Assembly (NCBI RefSeq): GCF_018390605.1
Contig: NZ_JAHBGD010000017.1
Coordinates: 389,975-453,974, forward strand
Direction: 5' to 3'
Origin: Ancylobacter defluvii
GTDB taxonomy: Bacteria; Pseudomonadota; Alphaproteobacteria; Rhizobiales; Xanthobacteraceae
Length of the DNA: 64,000 bases
The notes under the pieces were generated by a model. It made no database searches and was not told where the DNA came from. It was given only the letters and a program-made list of their open reading frames with translations. A program made the position numbers and the translations under genes. Position 1 is the stretch's first letter. Each line of letters starts with the position of its first letter. This document shows, one piece after another, positions 53,121 to 62,282 of this stretch.

Positions 53121-54233
53121 CTAGTGCGGGGCCTTCACGAAGAGGTCCCTCAACCGGGACGGTTGGCAGCGCAGATACTGGTCGGCGGCGGCGACCTGAC
53201 CGCCTAGCGCGGCAGCGGCGTGCCAAGGCCAGCGGGGATCGTAGAGGATGGTGCGTGCGAGGCCGACGAGATCGGCGTCGCCGGTCGCAACGATAGCCTC
53301 CGCCTGCTCGTAGCCAGTAATGAGCCCTACGGCCACGACCGGGATCGAGACCTGCGCCTTCACCACGCGCGCCAGCGGAACCTGATAGCCGGGAGAGAGC
53401 GGAATTGCCTGCGATGGGTGCAGGCCGCCGCTCGAAACATGGATGGCAGAGCATCCCCGCGCTTCGAGCGCTTTGGCGAAGATGATCGTCTGGTCCACGT
53501 CCCAGCCGCCTTCCACCCAATCGGTCCCTGACACTCGCATCGTTACCGGACGGTCAGCTGGGAACGCGTCGCGCACAGCGTCAAACACCTCGAGCGGGAA
53601 ACGCATGCGGTTCTCAAGAGTACCGCCATATGCATCGTCACGCCGATTGGCGATCGGCGACAGGAATTGGTGAAGGAGGTACCCGTGCGCACCGTGGATC
53701 TGGATTGCGTCGAGCCCCAGTCGGCCGGCGCGGACGGCCGCCGCGGCAAAAGCATCACGCACCCTCTTCAGGCCTTCGGCATCCAGTGCGTGAGGCGGCA
53801 CGTTACTCTCCGCGAACGGAATTGCGGAAGGTGCGACCGTCTGCCAACCGTTCGGTGAGGACGGTGCGATGTGCTGGCCACCGAGCCAGGGCTTTTCGGT
53901 CGACGCCTTGCGACCCGCGTGAGCAAGCTGAATGGTGATCGGCATGTCAGACCAGCGGCGCACGGCATCAAGCGTCCGGCCCATCGCGGCCTCGGTCGCG
54001 TCGTCGTAAAGCCCCACGTCGCCATAGGAGATGCGTCCCTCGGGAACGACCGCGGTCGCCTCGATGGTGAGCAAAGCTGCCCCAGAGAGCGCGAGCTGCC
54101 CTAGATGGATGAGGTGCCAATCCGTCATGCGGCCTTCCTCGGCCGAGTACTGGCACATGGGCGCGATGACAATCCGGTTTGCGAGCTTGAGTTTGCCGAC
54201 AGCGAAGGGGGTGAAGAGCGTGGGAACGGTCAA
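53121..54233 (-). CDS. Old-yellow-enzyme family NADH:flavin oxidoreductase (YqjM-like)
   Basis: A 370-residue FMN-dependent TIM-barrel ene-reductase. It opens LFTPFAVGKLKLANRIVIAPMCQYSAEEG, has ITIQLAHAGRKAS (His near residue 105), then IQIHGAHGYLLHQFLSPIANRRDDAYGGTLENRMRFPLEV and a C-terminal ADLVGLARTILYDPRWPWHAA. The Cys in APMCQYS marks the thermophilic-like/YqjM branch. It reduces activated C=C bonds of enones; a natural substrate is not evident. It is isolated between the IS remnant and another decayed gene. Confidence 0.93.
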   Translation of the reverse strand: MTVPTLFTPFAVGKLKLANRIVIAPMCQYSAEEGRMTDWHLIHLGQLALSGAALLTIEATAVVPEGRISYGDVGLYDDATEAAMGRTLDAVRRWSDMPITIQLAHAGRKASTEKPWLGGQHIAPSSPNGWQTVAPSAIPFAESNVPPHALDAEGLKRVRDAFAAAAVRAGRLGLDAIQIHGAHGYLLHQFLSPIANRRDDAYGGTLENRMRFPLEVFDAVRDAFPADRPVTMRVSGTDWVEGGWDVDQTIIFAKALEARGCSAIHVSSGGLHPSQAIPLSPGYQVPLARVVKAQVSIPVVAVGLITGYEQAEAIVATGDADLVGLARTILYDPRWPWHAAAALGGQVAAADQYLRCQPSRLRDLFVKAPH

Positions 54234-54422
54234 AGGCTGCCTCTTTATGCTGAGAATGAGGGGTCAAACAGGAGCTCCCGCAACGCCAAGGTTCACATCG
54301 CGAAAACGTCGTTCCTGCGCGTCAGCAGCAATGTGGAACGTCTGACATCACTTGCTTGCCTCACGCAACCACAACCCAACGCTACATCGACAATGCCTCG
54401 TGCCGCATTCATTTAGCACGGC

Positions 54423-54602
54423 GATCAGCCATCTGGGCCTGCCAGGCGGCGTCATACGGTCGTTCATGAAGCCGGAGATGCCATCATCGCCGTGACGCTG
54501 GGATTGCCATGTGACGGCGTGACGATCGTTAGCGACCACGAATCCGAGGGTCACGTCCTGATCCCCAGACCATTGGTGACCTCGGATCATGCCCTCGCTG
54601 GC
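54423..54602 (+). pseudogene. Remnant of a HEAGH-type zinc peptidase-like gene
   Basis: The plus strand has a frame reading RHTVVHEAGDAIIAVTLGLP then CDGVTIVSDHESEGHVLIPRP. Hypothetical zinc-peptidase-like genes common in Hyphomicrobiales have HEAGHAVIxxxLGLxCxxxTIVPDxxSxGHAI at this point, so this looks like a decayed copy. HEAGH has become HEAGD, losing a metal ligand. An in-frame stop lies just upstream (near 54414) and no start is available. The 470-base gap around it holds no other recognisable gene. Confidence 0.45.
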
Positions 54603-54707
54603 CAGTTGCCGATCGGCGTACGATGCCCCTGGAGACCGCGGCGGGTCAGTAAGCGAACGGAGCTCAGCGACCCAAAGTTGCGTTTGAGAACGTTCGCTTT
54701 GCAGCGA

Positions 54708-56780
54708 TCAGGGCGGGCTCAGTGTAATGTCCGCCGTTCTCCTCCACTGCAATAGCAGCACCGGCACGAACAGGACGAGACCCAGCAGGGTCGAATAGAG
54801 TTCCGGCGCCACCAGCAGCATGGCGGCGATCGCCAGTACCAGCCTCTCCCAAGCCTGTAGCCTCGTAAGCATCCAGCCCGAGATGGCGGCGCCAAGACAG
54901 GTGATGCCGATGACACAGCCTGCGAAGGCGAGCACGAAGTCTGGCCAGTTGAACCCCTTGGTGACGAGCAGCAGCGAGGGCGAGAACACGAAGACGAAGG
55001 GAACCAGCACCTTGCCGAGCCCGAGGCGGAATGCCGTGTTGCCGGTTCGGAACGGATCGGCATTGGCCATGCCGGCGGCGGCGTAGGCGGCGAGCGCCAC
55101 CGGCGGCGTGATGTCGGCAAGCACGCCATAATAGAACACGAAGAAATGCGCGACGATCGGCTCGACGCCGAGCAGGCCGAGCGCCGGCGCGGCGATGGTC
55201 GCCATGATGATGTAGTTGGCCGTGGTGGGGATGCCGCAGCCCATCAGGATACAGACCACGCCGGTCATAAGCAGCGTGAACAGCAGCGTCAGCGTCTGCG
55301 GGGCGACCAGCACCGCCGGGAGTACCGCACCGGCCCAGGACGCCATCGAGGCCGCAGTGGAGGTGACGATGAACGACACCTTGAAGCCGACGCCGGTCAA
55401 CGTCACCACGCCGACCACGATGCCGACGGTGGCCGCCGCCGCGCCGACGGCGAGCGCATATTTGGCGCCGTCGCGCAGTCCGGCCGCGATGTCGGCGAGG
55501 CTCATCCGGTTGCGCGGGTTGAACAGGCCGACGGCGATGCACAGCGTGATGCCCCAGAAGGCGGCGAGATAGGGCGTGTAGCCGGCCAGCAGGATGCCGA
55601 TCAGCGCCACCAGCGGGATGATGGTCGGCCAATCGCGCTTCAATGCCGCCTTCACATCCGGCATCTCGTGCGGCTCGAGGCCGCGCAGGCCGTTGCGTTT
55701 CGCCTCGAAATGCACCTGGATGAACACGCCGAAGAAATGCATGAAGGCCGGCACGATGGCCGCGAGGATGATCGTCGTGTAGGGCAGGTTCAGGAACTCG
55801 ATCATCAGGAACGCGGCGGCGCCCATGATCGGCGGAGTGATTTGCCCGCCGGTCGAGGCGGTCGCCTCAACCGCGGCGGCGAAGTGGCGCTTGTAGCCTA
55901 GGCGGATCATCGCCGGGATGGTGAGCGAGCCGACCGTCACGGTGTTGGCGACCGAGGAGCCGGAGATCATGCCGAACAGTGCCGAGCCGAAGATCGACAC
56001 CTTGGCCGGGCCGCCGGCATACCGCCCCGCGACCCAGGCGGCGCAATCGAGGAACAGCTGGCCGAGGCCGATGCGGGTGGCGAACACGCCGAACAGCACG
56101 AAGTGGAAGACGTAGGTCGCCACCACGCCGAGCGCCACGCCATAGATACCCTGCGTGGTCAGGTAGAGATGGTCGATGAGTTGGGAGACGCTGGCGCCGG
56201 GATGCACCAATATGCCTGGCATATACGGCCCCCACAGCGCATAGGCCATGAAGAGCACGGCGATGATCGGCAGCGGCACGCCGAGCGAGCGGCGCGTGGC
56301 TTCCAGCAGCGCCAGGATGAGCAGGCCGCCGAGCACGACGTCGAGCGTCGTCGGGTTGCCGACCCGGAAGGCGAGGTCGTCCAGCGGGATCAGCGGAATA
56401 TGCATCACCGCCACCACGGCGGCGATGGCCAGCGCCCAGTCTGGCAGCGCGATGCCGAGCGGGCGCAGCAGCCCGGAACGCGCCGGCTGCGTGTAGCCGC
56501 GTCGCGTCGCCGGAAACACCAGGAAGACCAGTCCGAGCACGAAGGACAGGTGGATGCCCCGGTGCATCGACTCCTGTAACAGCCCGAAGCCGGCCGTGTA
56601 GTAGTGGAACAACGACAGGAGGACCAGCAGCCCGCCGACCAGATAGCCGGCTCCCGGCGCAAGCGGCCGGAAGCGGATCTCAGGGTCGTAGGTCTCTTCC
56701 AGCTCCCGGACCTTCGCCTCGTCGAATTCGAGGGGGACGGCCTGAGTGGTGCTGGACGACGAGTTTTCCCGGACGCTCAT
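54708..56780 (-). CDS. TRAP transporter fused permease (4TM/12TM)
   Basis: A 690-residue membrane protein joining the small (residues 40-200) and large (residues 200-680) TRAP permease functions, as is usual for TAXI systems. Landmarks are LFGMISGSSVANTVTVGSLTIPAMIRLGYKRHFAAAVEATASTGGQITPPIMGAAAFLMIEFL and GCGIPTTANYIIMATIAAPALGLLGVEPIVAHFFVFYYGVLADITPPVALAAYAAAGMA. The N-terminal 40 residues are charged. The substrate-binding TAXI protein is encoded 16 bases upstream. Ligands of such systems include dicarboxylates and glutamate, but the specificity here is not known. Confidence 0.95.
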   Translation of the reverse strand: MSVRENSSSSTTQAVPLEFDEAKVRELEETYDPEIRFRPLAPGAGYLVGGLLVLLSLFHYYTAGFGLLQESMHRGIHLSFVLGLVFLVFPATRRGYTQPARSGLLRPLGIALPDWALAIAAVVAVMHIPLIPLDDLAFRVGNPTTLDVVLGGLLILALLEATRRSLGVPLPIIAVLFMAYALWGPYMPGILVHPGASVSQLIDHLYLTTQGIYGVALGVVATYVFHFVLFGVFATRIGLGQLFLDCAAWVAGRYAGGPAKVSIFGSALFGMISGSSVANTVTVGSLTIPAMIRLGYKRHFAAAVEATASTGGQITPPIMGAAAFLMIEFLNLPYTTIILAAIVPAFMHFFGVFIQVHFEAKRNGLRGLEPHEMPDVKAALKRDWPTIIPLVALIGILLAGYTPYLAAFWGITLCIAVGLFNPRNRMSLADIAAGLRDGAKYALAVGAAAATVGIVVGVVTLTGVGFKVSFIVTSTAASMASWAGAVLPAVLVAPQTLTLLFTLLMTGVVCILMGCGIPTTANYIIMATIAAPALGLLGVEPIVAHFFVFYYGVLADITPPVALAAYAAAGMANADPFRTGNTAFRLGLGKVLVPFVFVFSPSLLLVTKGFNWPDFVLAFAGCVIGITCLGAAISGWMLTRLQAWERLVLAIAAMLLVAPELYSTLLGLVLFVPVLLLQWRRTADITLSPP

Positions 56781-56796
56781 GGCGTGGTCGCCGGGA

Positions 56797-57777
56797 CTAT
56801 TTCAGCACGCCGGCTTCCTTGTAGAAGCGTTCGGCACCGGGATGCAGCGGTATGCCGAGGCCGTTGGTGGCGTTCTGCAGGGTGATCAGCTTGCCCTTGG
56901 CATGGCCGGCATCGAGCGCCGCGCGCGAGGCATCGTTCCACAACACCTTGACGATGTCATAGACTAGCTGGTCCGGCTGCTTGGCGCTGGTCAGCCATTG
57001 CGCATTTACCGAAATCGTGTCCGTCGCGCCGACGCCCTTATAGGTCTCGGCCGGTACCTTGTCCTTGGCGAAGAACTTGTACTCGGCGAGCAGTTTGTCG
57101 ACCTCGGGGCCGGTGATCGGCACCAGTTCGATCCCGGAGGATGAGGCGAGTTCGGAGATGGCGCCGGTCGGGTAGCCGCCGACGAAGAAGAACGCATCAA
57201 GCGCGCCGTCGCGCAGACGGTCGCCGGCCGGGCCGGGCTTGAGATATTCCGGTTTGATGTCCTTTTCGGTCAGCCCATAGGCGGCGAGCACGATACGCGC
57301 ATCCACCAGCGTGCCGGAGCCCGGCTCGTCGAGCGCGACGCGCTTGCCCTTGAGGTCCTTCACCGACTTGATACCGGCGGATTTGGCGGCGACGAGATGG
57401 ATGGTCTCCGGGTAGAGCGTGGCGATGATGCGCAGGTCCTCGACCTTCGGCTTGCCGTCATAGAGACCGGTGCCGGTATAGGCCCAATAGGCGACGTCGG
57501 ATTGCGAGAAGCCGGATTCGGCGGCGCCGGACTGGATGGCGTTCACATTGGCCACCGAGCCGTTGGAGGCGATGGCGGTCGCCACGAGACCGGGAACACC
57601 CTTGTCGCCGGCCGCCGAGATCGCGTTGGCGATCAGGCCGCCGACCGGATAATAGGTGCCCGCGGTGCCGCCGGTGCCGATGCGGAAGAAGGTGGGCTGC
57701 TGAGCGATCGCAAGCCCGGTCATGAGCGCTACGCCCGCGACAGCAGCAACCAGTTTCGATGCGCCGAAAAGTTTCAT
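56797..57777 (-). CDS. TAXI-family TRAP transporter substrate-binding protein
   Basis: A 326-residue exported protein: signal peptide at residues 1-25 (LVAAVAGVALMTGLAIAQQ), then FFRIGTGGTAGTYYPVGGLIANAIS, the hallmark of TAXI proteins. Further blocks are ESGFSQSDVAYWAYTGTGLY, KGKRVALDEPGSGTLVDARIVLAAYGLTEKDI and DAFFFVGGYPTGAISELA. The start at 57777 follows a TTCTCCTC on the plus strand (GAGGAGAA on the coding strand), a strong ribosome-binding site. It pairs with the fused permease. Confidence 0.95.
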   Translation of the reverse strand: MKLFGASKLVAAVAGVALMTGLAIAQQPTFFRIGTGGTAGTYYPVGGLIANAISAAGDKGVPGLVATAIASNGSVANVNAIQSGAAESGFSQSDVAYWAYTGTGLYDGKPKVEDLRIIATLYPETIHLVAAKSAGIKSVKDLKGKRVALDEPGSGTLVDARIVLAAYGLTEKDIKPEYLKPGPAGDRLRDGALDAFFFVGGYPTGAISELASSSGIELVPITGPEVDKLLAEYKFFAKDKVPAETYKGVGATDTISVNAQWLTSAKQPDQLVYDIVKVLWNDASRAALDAGHAKGKLITLQNATNGLGIPLHPGAERFYKEAGVLK

Positions 57778-57936
57778 GATCTTCTCCTCACTGCAGCAAC
57801 AGGGCGGCAGCATGGGCGAAGGATTCCGGCTTGTCGATGCGCGACGAGTTAGGTTTTTGTCGAATGCGGGCTGGCCGCACAGATTGGTCGTAGGGCCGTA
57901 GTCCTGGAGCGAATCCGAGGGGACCGGCTCTTCTGC

Positions 57937-59028
57937 CTAGGCTGCACCATGCTCGTCGATCTGCTTCATCGTCGTCGAAAGCGTGAAATAAGCTCCAGTC
58001 TCGCGGAGATCGGTATTTGCCTCGCCACCGAAGTCTGCGGCCACGGCGTGGATCAGTTGCTGCCCAAAGCCTGACTGCGTAGCCGGCGCCACCGGCGGGC
58101 CTCCCTGTTCTTCCCAAACGAGATTGAACGGATCGTCGCTGGCCGGATTGCCCGCCGTCCAGCGAACGGTAATGCGGCCCTGCTCGGTGGACAGCGCGCC
58201 ATACTTCAACGCGTTGGCGGCGAGTTCATTGATGGCTAAGCCTAGGGACAAAGAGCATCGTGCGGAGAGTTCGACGGGCGGCCCTGAAAGCGCGATCTGC
58301 GCCGCGTGCGACTGGTAGGGTGCCAATGCGCCTTCGATCACTGCCCTGATCGGGGCATTGGTCCATTTCGATTGAATAAGCGGTGAATGCGCGGCGCCAA
58401 GCGCCTCCAGCCTGAGTAGTAGGGTCTCCTGTGCCGCTTCGATCGAGATCGCGCGGCGGAACGTTTGACGGGCGATACCGCAGACCATTGCGAGCGTGTT
58501 CTTGATACGATGTTCAAGCTCGCCGTTGATCAGCCGTAAGTTTCGATCGGCCATCACCTTCGCAGTTGTTTCGATCACGGTATCTATCATGCCCAGCACG
58601 CGGCCATGCTCATCGCGGATCGGTCCGTAGGAGAAGGTGAAATAGGCTTGTTCGGGATACCCATTGCGATGGACGATAAGCGGAAAATCCTCGATGAAAG
58701 TGGGCTCTCCCGCATAGGCGCGTTCCTGAATCGGACCGATTTCGTCCCACACCTCTCTCCATATGTCGCGGAAGGACATGCCGAGACATCCCTGTTTGCC
58801 GCCCAGGATAGGTATGAATCCGTCATTATAGATCGTGACGAGTTTCGGCCCGCAGACTACAGCTTTTGGAAAGCCGGAGCTCAAGGCAAACCCAACCGCG
58901 GTCTTCAAGGCAGGAGCCCAAGTGCCGATCGGACCAAGAGGCGTTTTCGACCAATCGAAGGCTCGCACTTCGGCGGTCATTCGGGGACCTTTTCCCAGGA
59001 AGGCCGTGCACTCTTCATCATTCAACAC
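57937..59028 (-). CDS. PAS-containing HWE-family sensor histidine kinase
   Basis: A 363-residue soluble kinase. Residues 20-155 form a PAS-like domain (TVYNDGFIPILGGK region near 65-80, FTFSYGPIRDEHGRVLGMIDTVIETT near 131-155). The HWE phospho-acceptor is H173 in ELEHRIKNTLAMVCGIARQTF. The ATPase domain has the HWE landmarks LGLAINELAANALKYGALS and WEEQGGPPV, with SGFGQQLIHAVAADFGG. HWE kinases are frequent in Alphaproteobacteria and often feed the general stress response. No partner regulator is adjacent. Confidence 0.92.
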   Translation of the reverse strand: MLNDEECTAFLGKGPRMTAEVRAFDWSKTPLGPIGTWAPALKTAVGFALSSGFPKAVVCGPKLVTIYNDGFIPILGGKQGCLGMSFRDIWREVWDEIGPIQERAYAGEPTFIEDFPLIVHRNGYPEQAYFTFSYGPIRDEHGRVLGMIDTVIETTAKVMADRNLRLINGELEHRIKNTLAMVCGIARQTFRRAISIEAAQETLLLRLEALGAAHSPLIQSKWTNAPIRAVIEGALAPYQSHAAQIALSGPPVELSARCSLSLGLAINELAANALKYGALSTEQGRITVRWTAGNPASDDPFNLVWEEQGGPPVAPATQSGFGQQLIHAVAADFGGEANTDLRETGAYFTLSTTMKQIDEHGAA

Positions 59029-59254
59029 GCTGCACCATCTGTTCCGAAGCCTGGCTTACATAACTGCACATAGCGCGCAAAGACGCGATACCAAGGACAT
59101 CCCCGCTCTCTCTCGGCGATGGCGCTCAACGCGCCCAAGGAGCGACATTTCTCCTGATTCTGTCAGCACGGGAACATTACTGAGGCGAGGCGTTCGCTCT
59201 TTCAATGGGAGGTGGGCCAATCGTCGAGGAGCATCTTATGCCCAGCATTCGCGA

Positions 59255-59600
59255 AGCTCGTATTCCGATGTGCTCGTGATCCCCGGCGGCCAGATCAACC
59301 CTGACCTCCTGCGGGTAGATCCCGTTGCGATGAACATCGTCCGGAGCTTTATCGACGGCGGTAGGATTGTGGCAGCCATTTGCCATGCCCCCCGGTTGCT
59401 GGTCGAGGCCGACGCGGTGCGTGGCTGCTCGGTGACCTCCTTCAAGTCCTTTCGTACAGACGCAACGAATGCCGGAGGAAATTGAATCGGCGAGGAAGTG
59501 GTGGCCGATCAGGGCATCGTCACAAGCCGTTCACCGGCAGACCTCACGCTTTCATAGCCAAGATCATCTAAGAGATTGGCGAGGGGCGCCACGAACGTCG
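59255..59600 (+). pseudogene. Decayed DJ-1/PfpI-family gene (3' part, frameshifted)
   Basis: From 59255 the frame reads SSYSDVLVIPGGQINPDLLRVD, then RIVAAICHAPRLLVEADAVRG and VTSFKSFRTDATNAGGN, the second half of a class I glutamine-amidotransferase-like DJ-1/PfpI protein, with the nucleophile Cys in AAICHAP. It then meets a stop. A second frame continues EVVADQGIVTSRSPADL, and a third AKII-EIGEGRHERR, the normal end of the family. The first half of the gene is missing. So at least two frameshifts have occurred. Confidence 0.75.
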
Positions 59601-59624
59601 AAAAGTTGCATGAGGTCCCCATCA

Positions 59625-59882
59625 ATGGCTGAAACGCCTCAGGCTGCGGAGGGCTTTGGGCGGAGGGAGTTGCCCTCGCTCGATGCTCTCAATGCCGCAC
59701 TCACGGCTGAGCAAGCTCCGATGGAGGAATAGGGCGGCTGGTGCCGGGCGAAAGTCCGGTACCAGTGGCGCTTGCCTTCATTGGCGAGCAGCCCGGCGAC
59801 GAGCAAGATCGGCAGGGGTGCCCGGTCTCGACCGCTCCAGCACCTATGTCACCAACGCCATGAACGGCTACTCTTTTTGGTG
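59625..59882 (+). pseudogene. Decayed uracil-DNA-glycosylase-like gene
   Basis: From the ATG at 59625 the first frame reads MAETPQ...LPSLDALNAALTAE and then stops. Another frame gives GRLVPGESPVPVALAFIGEQPGDEQDRQGCP, and a third LDRSSTYVTNAMNGYSFWW. Together these match family 4/5/UdgX-type uracil-DNA glycosylases (pattern PGEGP...AFVGEQPGDQED...AYVTNAVKHFKF). The pieces are in different frames with a deletion between them, so the gene is dead. Confidence 0.6.
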
Positions 59883-60558
59883 GAGATCCTGGCCAGCAAC
59901 GACGAGCCGACCTAGGCGCGCCTTATGCCGCTCGCCTCAGCACCGCCCTTGATCGTGCTGACGGCGATTTCCCCATCCGATCGCCGGAATACGCCGCTCA
60001 TGATGGAGACACCGCAGCGCAAGCCGTGCAAGGCCACCTCATCGAGAGAATCGGGCAGACAAGGAGGGTCGAACACGATCTGGCAGGCGTGAGGCTTGAT
60101 GCACAGCCCGATGCAGGGTTGCAGCAGCGACAGCGGCGTTCCCGCCGCCCACGCCTATGGCGAGCAGGCGACGGGATAGAAGGTTGGGGCCTGCTGCGCT
60201 GTCGCCGCTGGCAAACAGGGTAACGTCGTGCCTTTGTGCAACGAGTTCTTCAGTCAGGAAGGAGACGATGCGTTCCGTTCCGCCATACAGTCGTGGCGGG
60301 CAACTCTCGGCAAGTGGGGCAATCTGGGCGATGCGTATCTTGGAATGCTCCGGGATACCGTCGGTCCTGTCCGCGCAGCGTTCCGCGGCCTCGACGTTCC
60401 CTCCAACACCAAACCGAGGTGTTCGGTTTCGCCACGTTCAAAGACGGAAGCATCTGAAAGCCCCCTTGGAACACGGCCGATCGCGATTGTTTAGGGATGC
60501 AATATGTAATGAATATTTGATGCTTTTGCCGCTCAACGAGCTAAGCCGTTGAAAAGAA
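59883..60558. other. Stretch without a recognisable gene
   Basis: About 680 bases between the decayed glycosylase and tRNA-Glu. Short frames on both strands have no family resemblance; base composition is lower in GC near 60480-60560 than in the core regions. It is probably more eroded accessory DNA. Confidence 0.5.
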
Positions 60559-60634
60559 TGGCGCTCCCAACCGGAATCGAACCGGTGTTTTCGCCGTGAG
60601 AGGGCGACGTCCTAGACCGCTAGACGATGGGAGC
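60559..60634 (-). tRNA. tRNA-Glu (anticodon CTC)
   Basis: The minus strand reads GCTCCCATCGTCTAGCGG at the 5' end, the anticodon arm TCGCCCTCTCACGGCGA with anticodon CTC, the T arm CCGGTTCGATTCCGG, and ends TGGGAGC-G-CCA. The 7-bp acceptor stem pairs fully (GCTCCCA with TGGGAGC) and the CCA end is encoded. Decayed accessory genes lie on its 3' side, where integrases often target tRNA genes. Confidence 0.96.
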
Positions 60635-60742
60635 CGCGCGGCAGGGGCGGTTCATAAGGGGAAAGCCGGTATATGGCAAGAGCGCCGGCCGAATATTCGC
60701 CGCATCCATCCACAGCCGCCCGCCAATCCGCTCTATAGCGTC

Positions 60743-61081
60743 TCACGGCTCATGCGCGTAGCTCAGCACGCCGCGCGGTGCCCGCGTCTCGATGTCGAAC
60801 AACCGCGTCTCGACAACGCCCTGGCGGCTCAACGTCACCGCCAGCAGCCCGTCGGAAACCGTGCTCGACAGCACCTGTGCCCCCTGCGGCAGCATAATTG
60901 TGCCGGTGATTTCCTTCGGCGTGCTTTTCCAGCCGACCATGACCCTGTATCCGATGGCCCCGAACAGGGCGAGAAAGCCGAAGCCCATCAGGATGCCGGA
61001 GAATGCCGCGAAGCCACGCAGCTTGCGCAGCACGCGCTCCTGTTGGGGATCGAGCTTGTCGTCTGTATCGGGAGAAGGCAT
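60743..61081 (-). CDS. DUF6476-type small membrane protein
   Basis: A 112-residue protein with a charged N terminus (DTDDKLDPQQERVLRKLRG), one membrane helix (residues 28-48, AFSGILMGFGFLALFGAIGY) and a C-terminal beta-rich domain (ITGTIMLPQGAQVLSSTVSD, LAVTLSRQGVVETRLFDIET). This layout, beside rluD and rpoH, fits the DUF6476 family, for which no function is known. Its start codon at 61081 overlaps that of divergent rluD in the shared sequence CATG. Confidence 0.72.
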   Translation of the reverse strand: MPSPDTDDKLDPQQERVLRKLRGFAAFSGILMGFGFLALFGAIGYRVMVGWKSTPKEITGTIMLPQGAQVLSSTVSDGLLAVTLSRQGVVETRLFDIETRAPRGVLSYAHEP

Positions 61082-62132
61082 GGGCACACCGCCGGAAGAG
61101 CCGCTGGAGGATTTCGAGGACACCGACGACGCTGCGGCCGACGGCACGCGCCTCGATATCATCGCTACGCCCGAGGATGAAGGCCTGCGGCTCGATCGCA
61201 TGCTGGTGCGCCATCTGCCGGATATGAGCCGCACCCGACTGCAGGCGCTGCTCGCCGACGGTCGACTCACCCGCGAGGGAAAGCCGGTCACCGGCGGCTC
61301 GGCGCGCGTGGCGGCCGGCGCCCGCTTCACCCTGACCCTCCCGGCCCCTGAGCCGGCGGAGCCGATCGCACAGGCCATCCCACTCACCATCGTCTATGAG
61401 GATGACGACCTGATCGTCGTCGACAAGCCAGCCGGCATGGTGGTGCATCCGGCCCCGGGCAATCCGGATGGCACATTGGTCAACGCGCTCCTATATCACT
61501 GCGGCGCCAGTCTTTCCGGCATTGGCGGCGTGCGTCGGCCGGGCATCGTGCATCGCCTGGACAAGGAGACCTCCGGCCTGCTAGTCGTCGCCAAGAACGA
61601 CCGCACCCATCGAGCGCTCGCCGCGCAGTTCGCCGATCACGGCCGCACCGGCCCGCTGGAGCGGCTCTATGTCGCCTTCGCCTGGGGAGTGCCTGAGCAG
61701 TCGCGCGGCACGGTGGATGCACCGCTGGCCCGCCATCCGATCTCGCGCGAGCGCATCGCGGTGCGGCCCGGTGGGCGCTTCGCCATTACCCATTGGGAAC
61801 GCACGGCAATCTACGACGATGCCGAGGGACGGCCAGTAGCCAGCCGTATCGAATGCCAACTGGAGACCGGCCGCACCCACCAGATTCGCGTGCATCTGGG
61901 ATATATCGGTCATCCGCTTCTCGGCGACGCGGTCTATGGCCAAGGCTTCCGCACCAAGGCCGGCCGTCTTGCGGCGCCGGCACGCGCAGCGCTGGAATCG
62001 CTTGCGGGACAAGCTCTTCACGCCGCGCGGCTTGGCTTTGAGCATCCAACCACCGGGCAAGTCATGCGCTTTGCGAGTCCGCTGCGGCCAGACCTTGCCC
62101 GGCTCGAGGCAACGCTTGCCGGCAGCGGCTGA
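61080..62132 (+). CDS. rluD: 23S rRNA pseudouridine synthase RluD-type
   Basis: A 350-residue RluA-family enzyme. An N-terminal S4 RNA-binding domain (residues 25-95, LRLDRMLVRHLPDMSRTRLQALLADGRL) precedes the catalytic domain. The latter has IVYEDDDLIVVDKPAGMVVHPAPGN and the catalytic Asp in HRLDKETSGLLVVAKN, then LYVAFAWG and LETGRTHQIRVHLGYIGHPLLGDAVYG. It modifies uridines in helix 69 of 23S rRNA if it is a true RluD. The start at 61080 follows GGAGAAGG by two bases. It is upstream of rpoH, with which it is often neighbour in this order. Confidence 0.92.
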   Translation: MGTPPEEPLEDFEDTDDAAADGTRLDIIATPEDEGLRLDRMLVRHLPDMSRTRLQALLADGRLTREGKPVTGGSARVAAGARFTLTLPAPEPAEPIAQAIPLTIVYEDDDLIVVDKPAGMVVHPAPGNPDGTLVNALLYHCGASLSGIGGVRRPGIVHRLDKETSGLLVVAKNDRTHRALAAQFADHGRTGPLERLYVAFAWGVPEQSRGTVDAPLARHPISRERIAVRPGGRFAITHWERTAIYDDAEGRPVASRIECQLETGRTHQIRVHLGYIGHPLLGDAVYGQGFRTKAGRLAAPARAALESLAGQALHAARLGFEHPTTGQVMRFASPLRPDLARLEATLAGSG

Positions 62133-62282
62133 CACTGGTTCGGCTCAAGTCATCGTGACCGGTTTTCATGATGCCATTGCGCAAAACCTGCGCGTTGCTG
62201 CTATGCTAGTTTCTCGGCCGGCGACATGCGGCCGAACATTCTGGTCGCCCGCAGGGGACCAAAACGAAAGGAGGGCGCTGCC

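Noticed and set aside
58835..59254. N-terminal half of the DJ-1 frame (58835 onward)
   Set aside because: The first 140 codons are antisense to the HWE kinase and non-conserved; only sequence from about 59255 matches the DJ-1/PfpI family.
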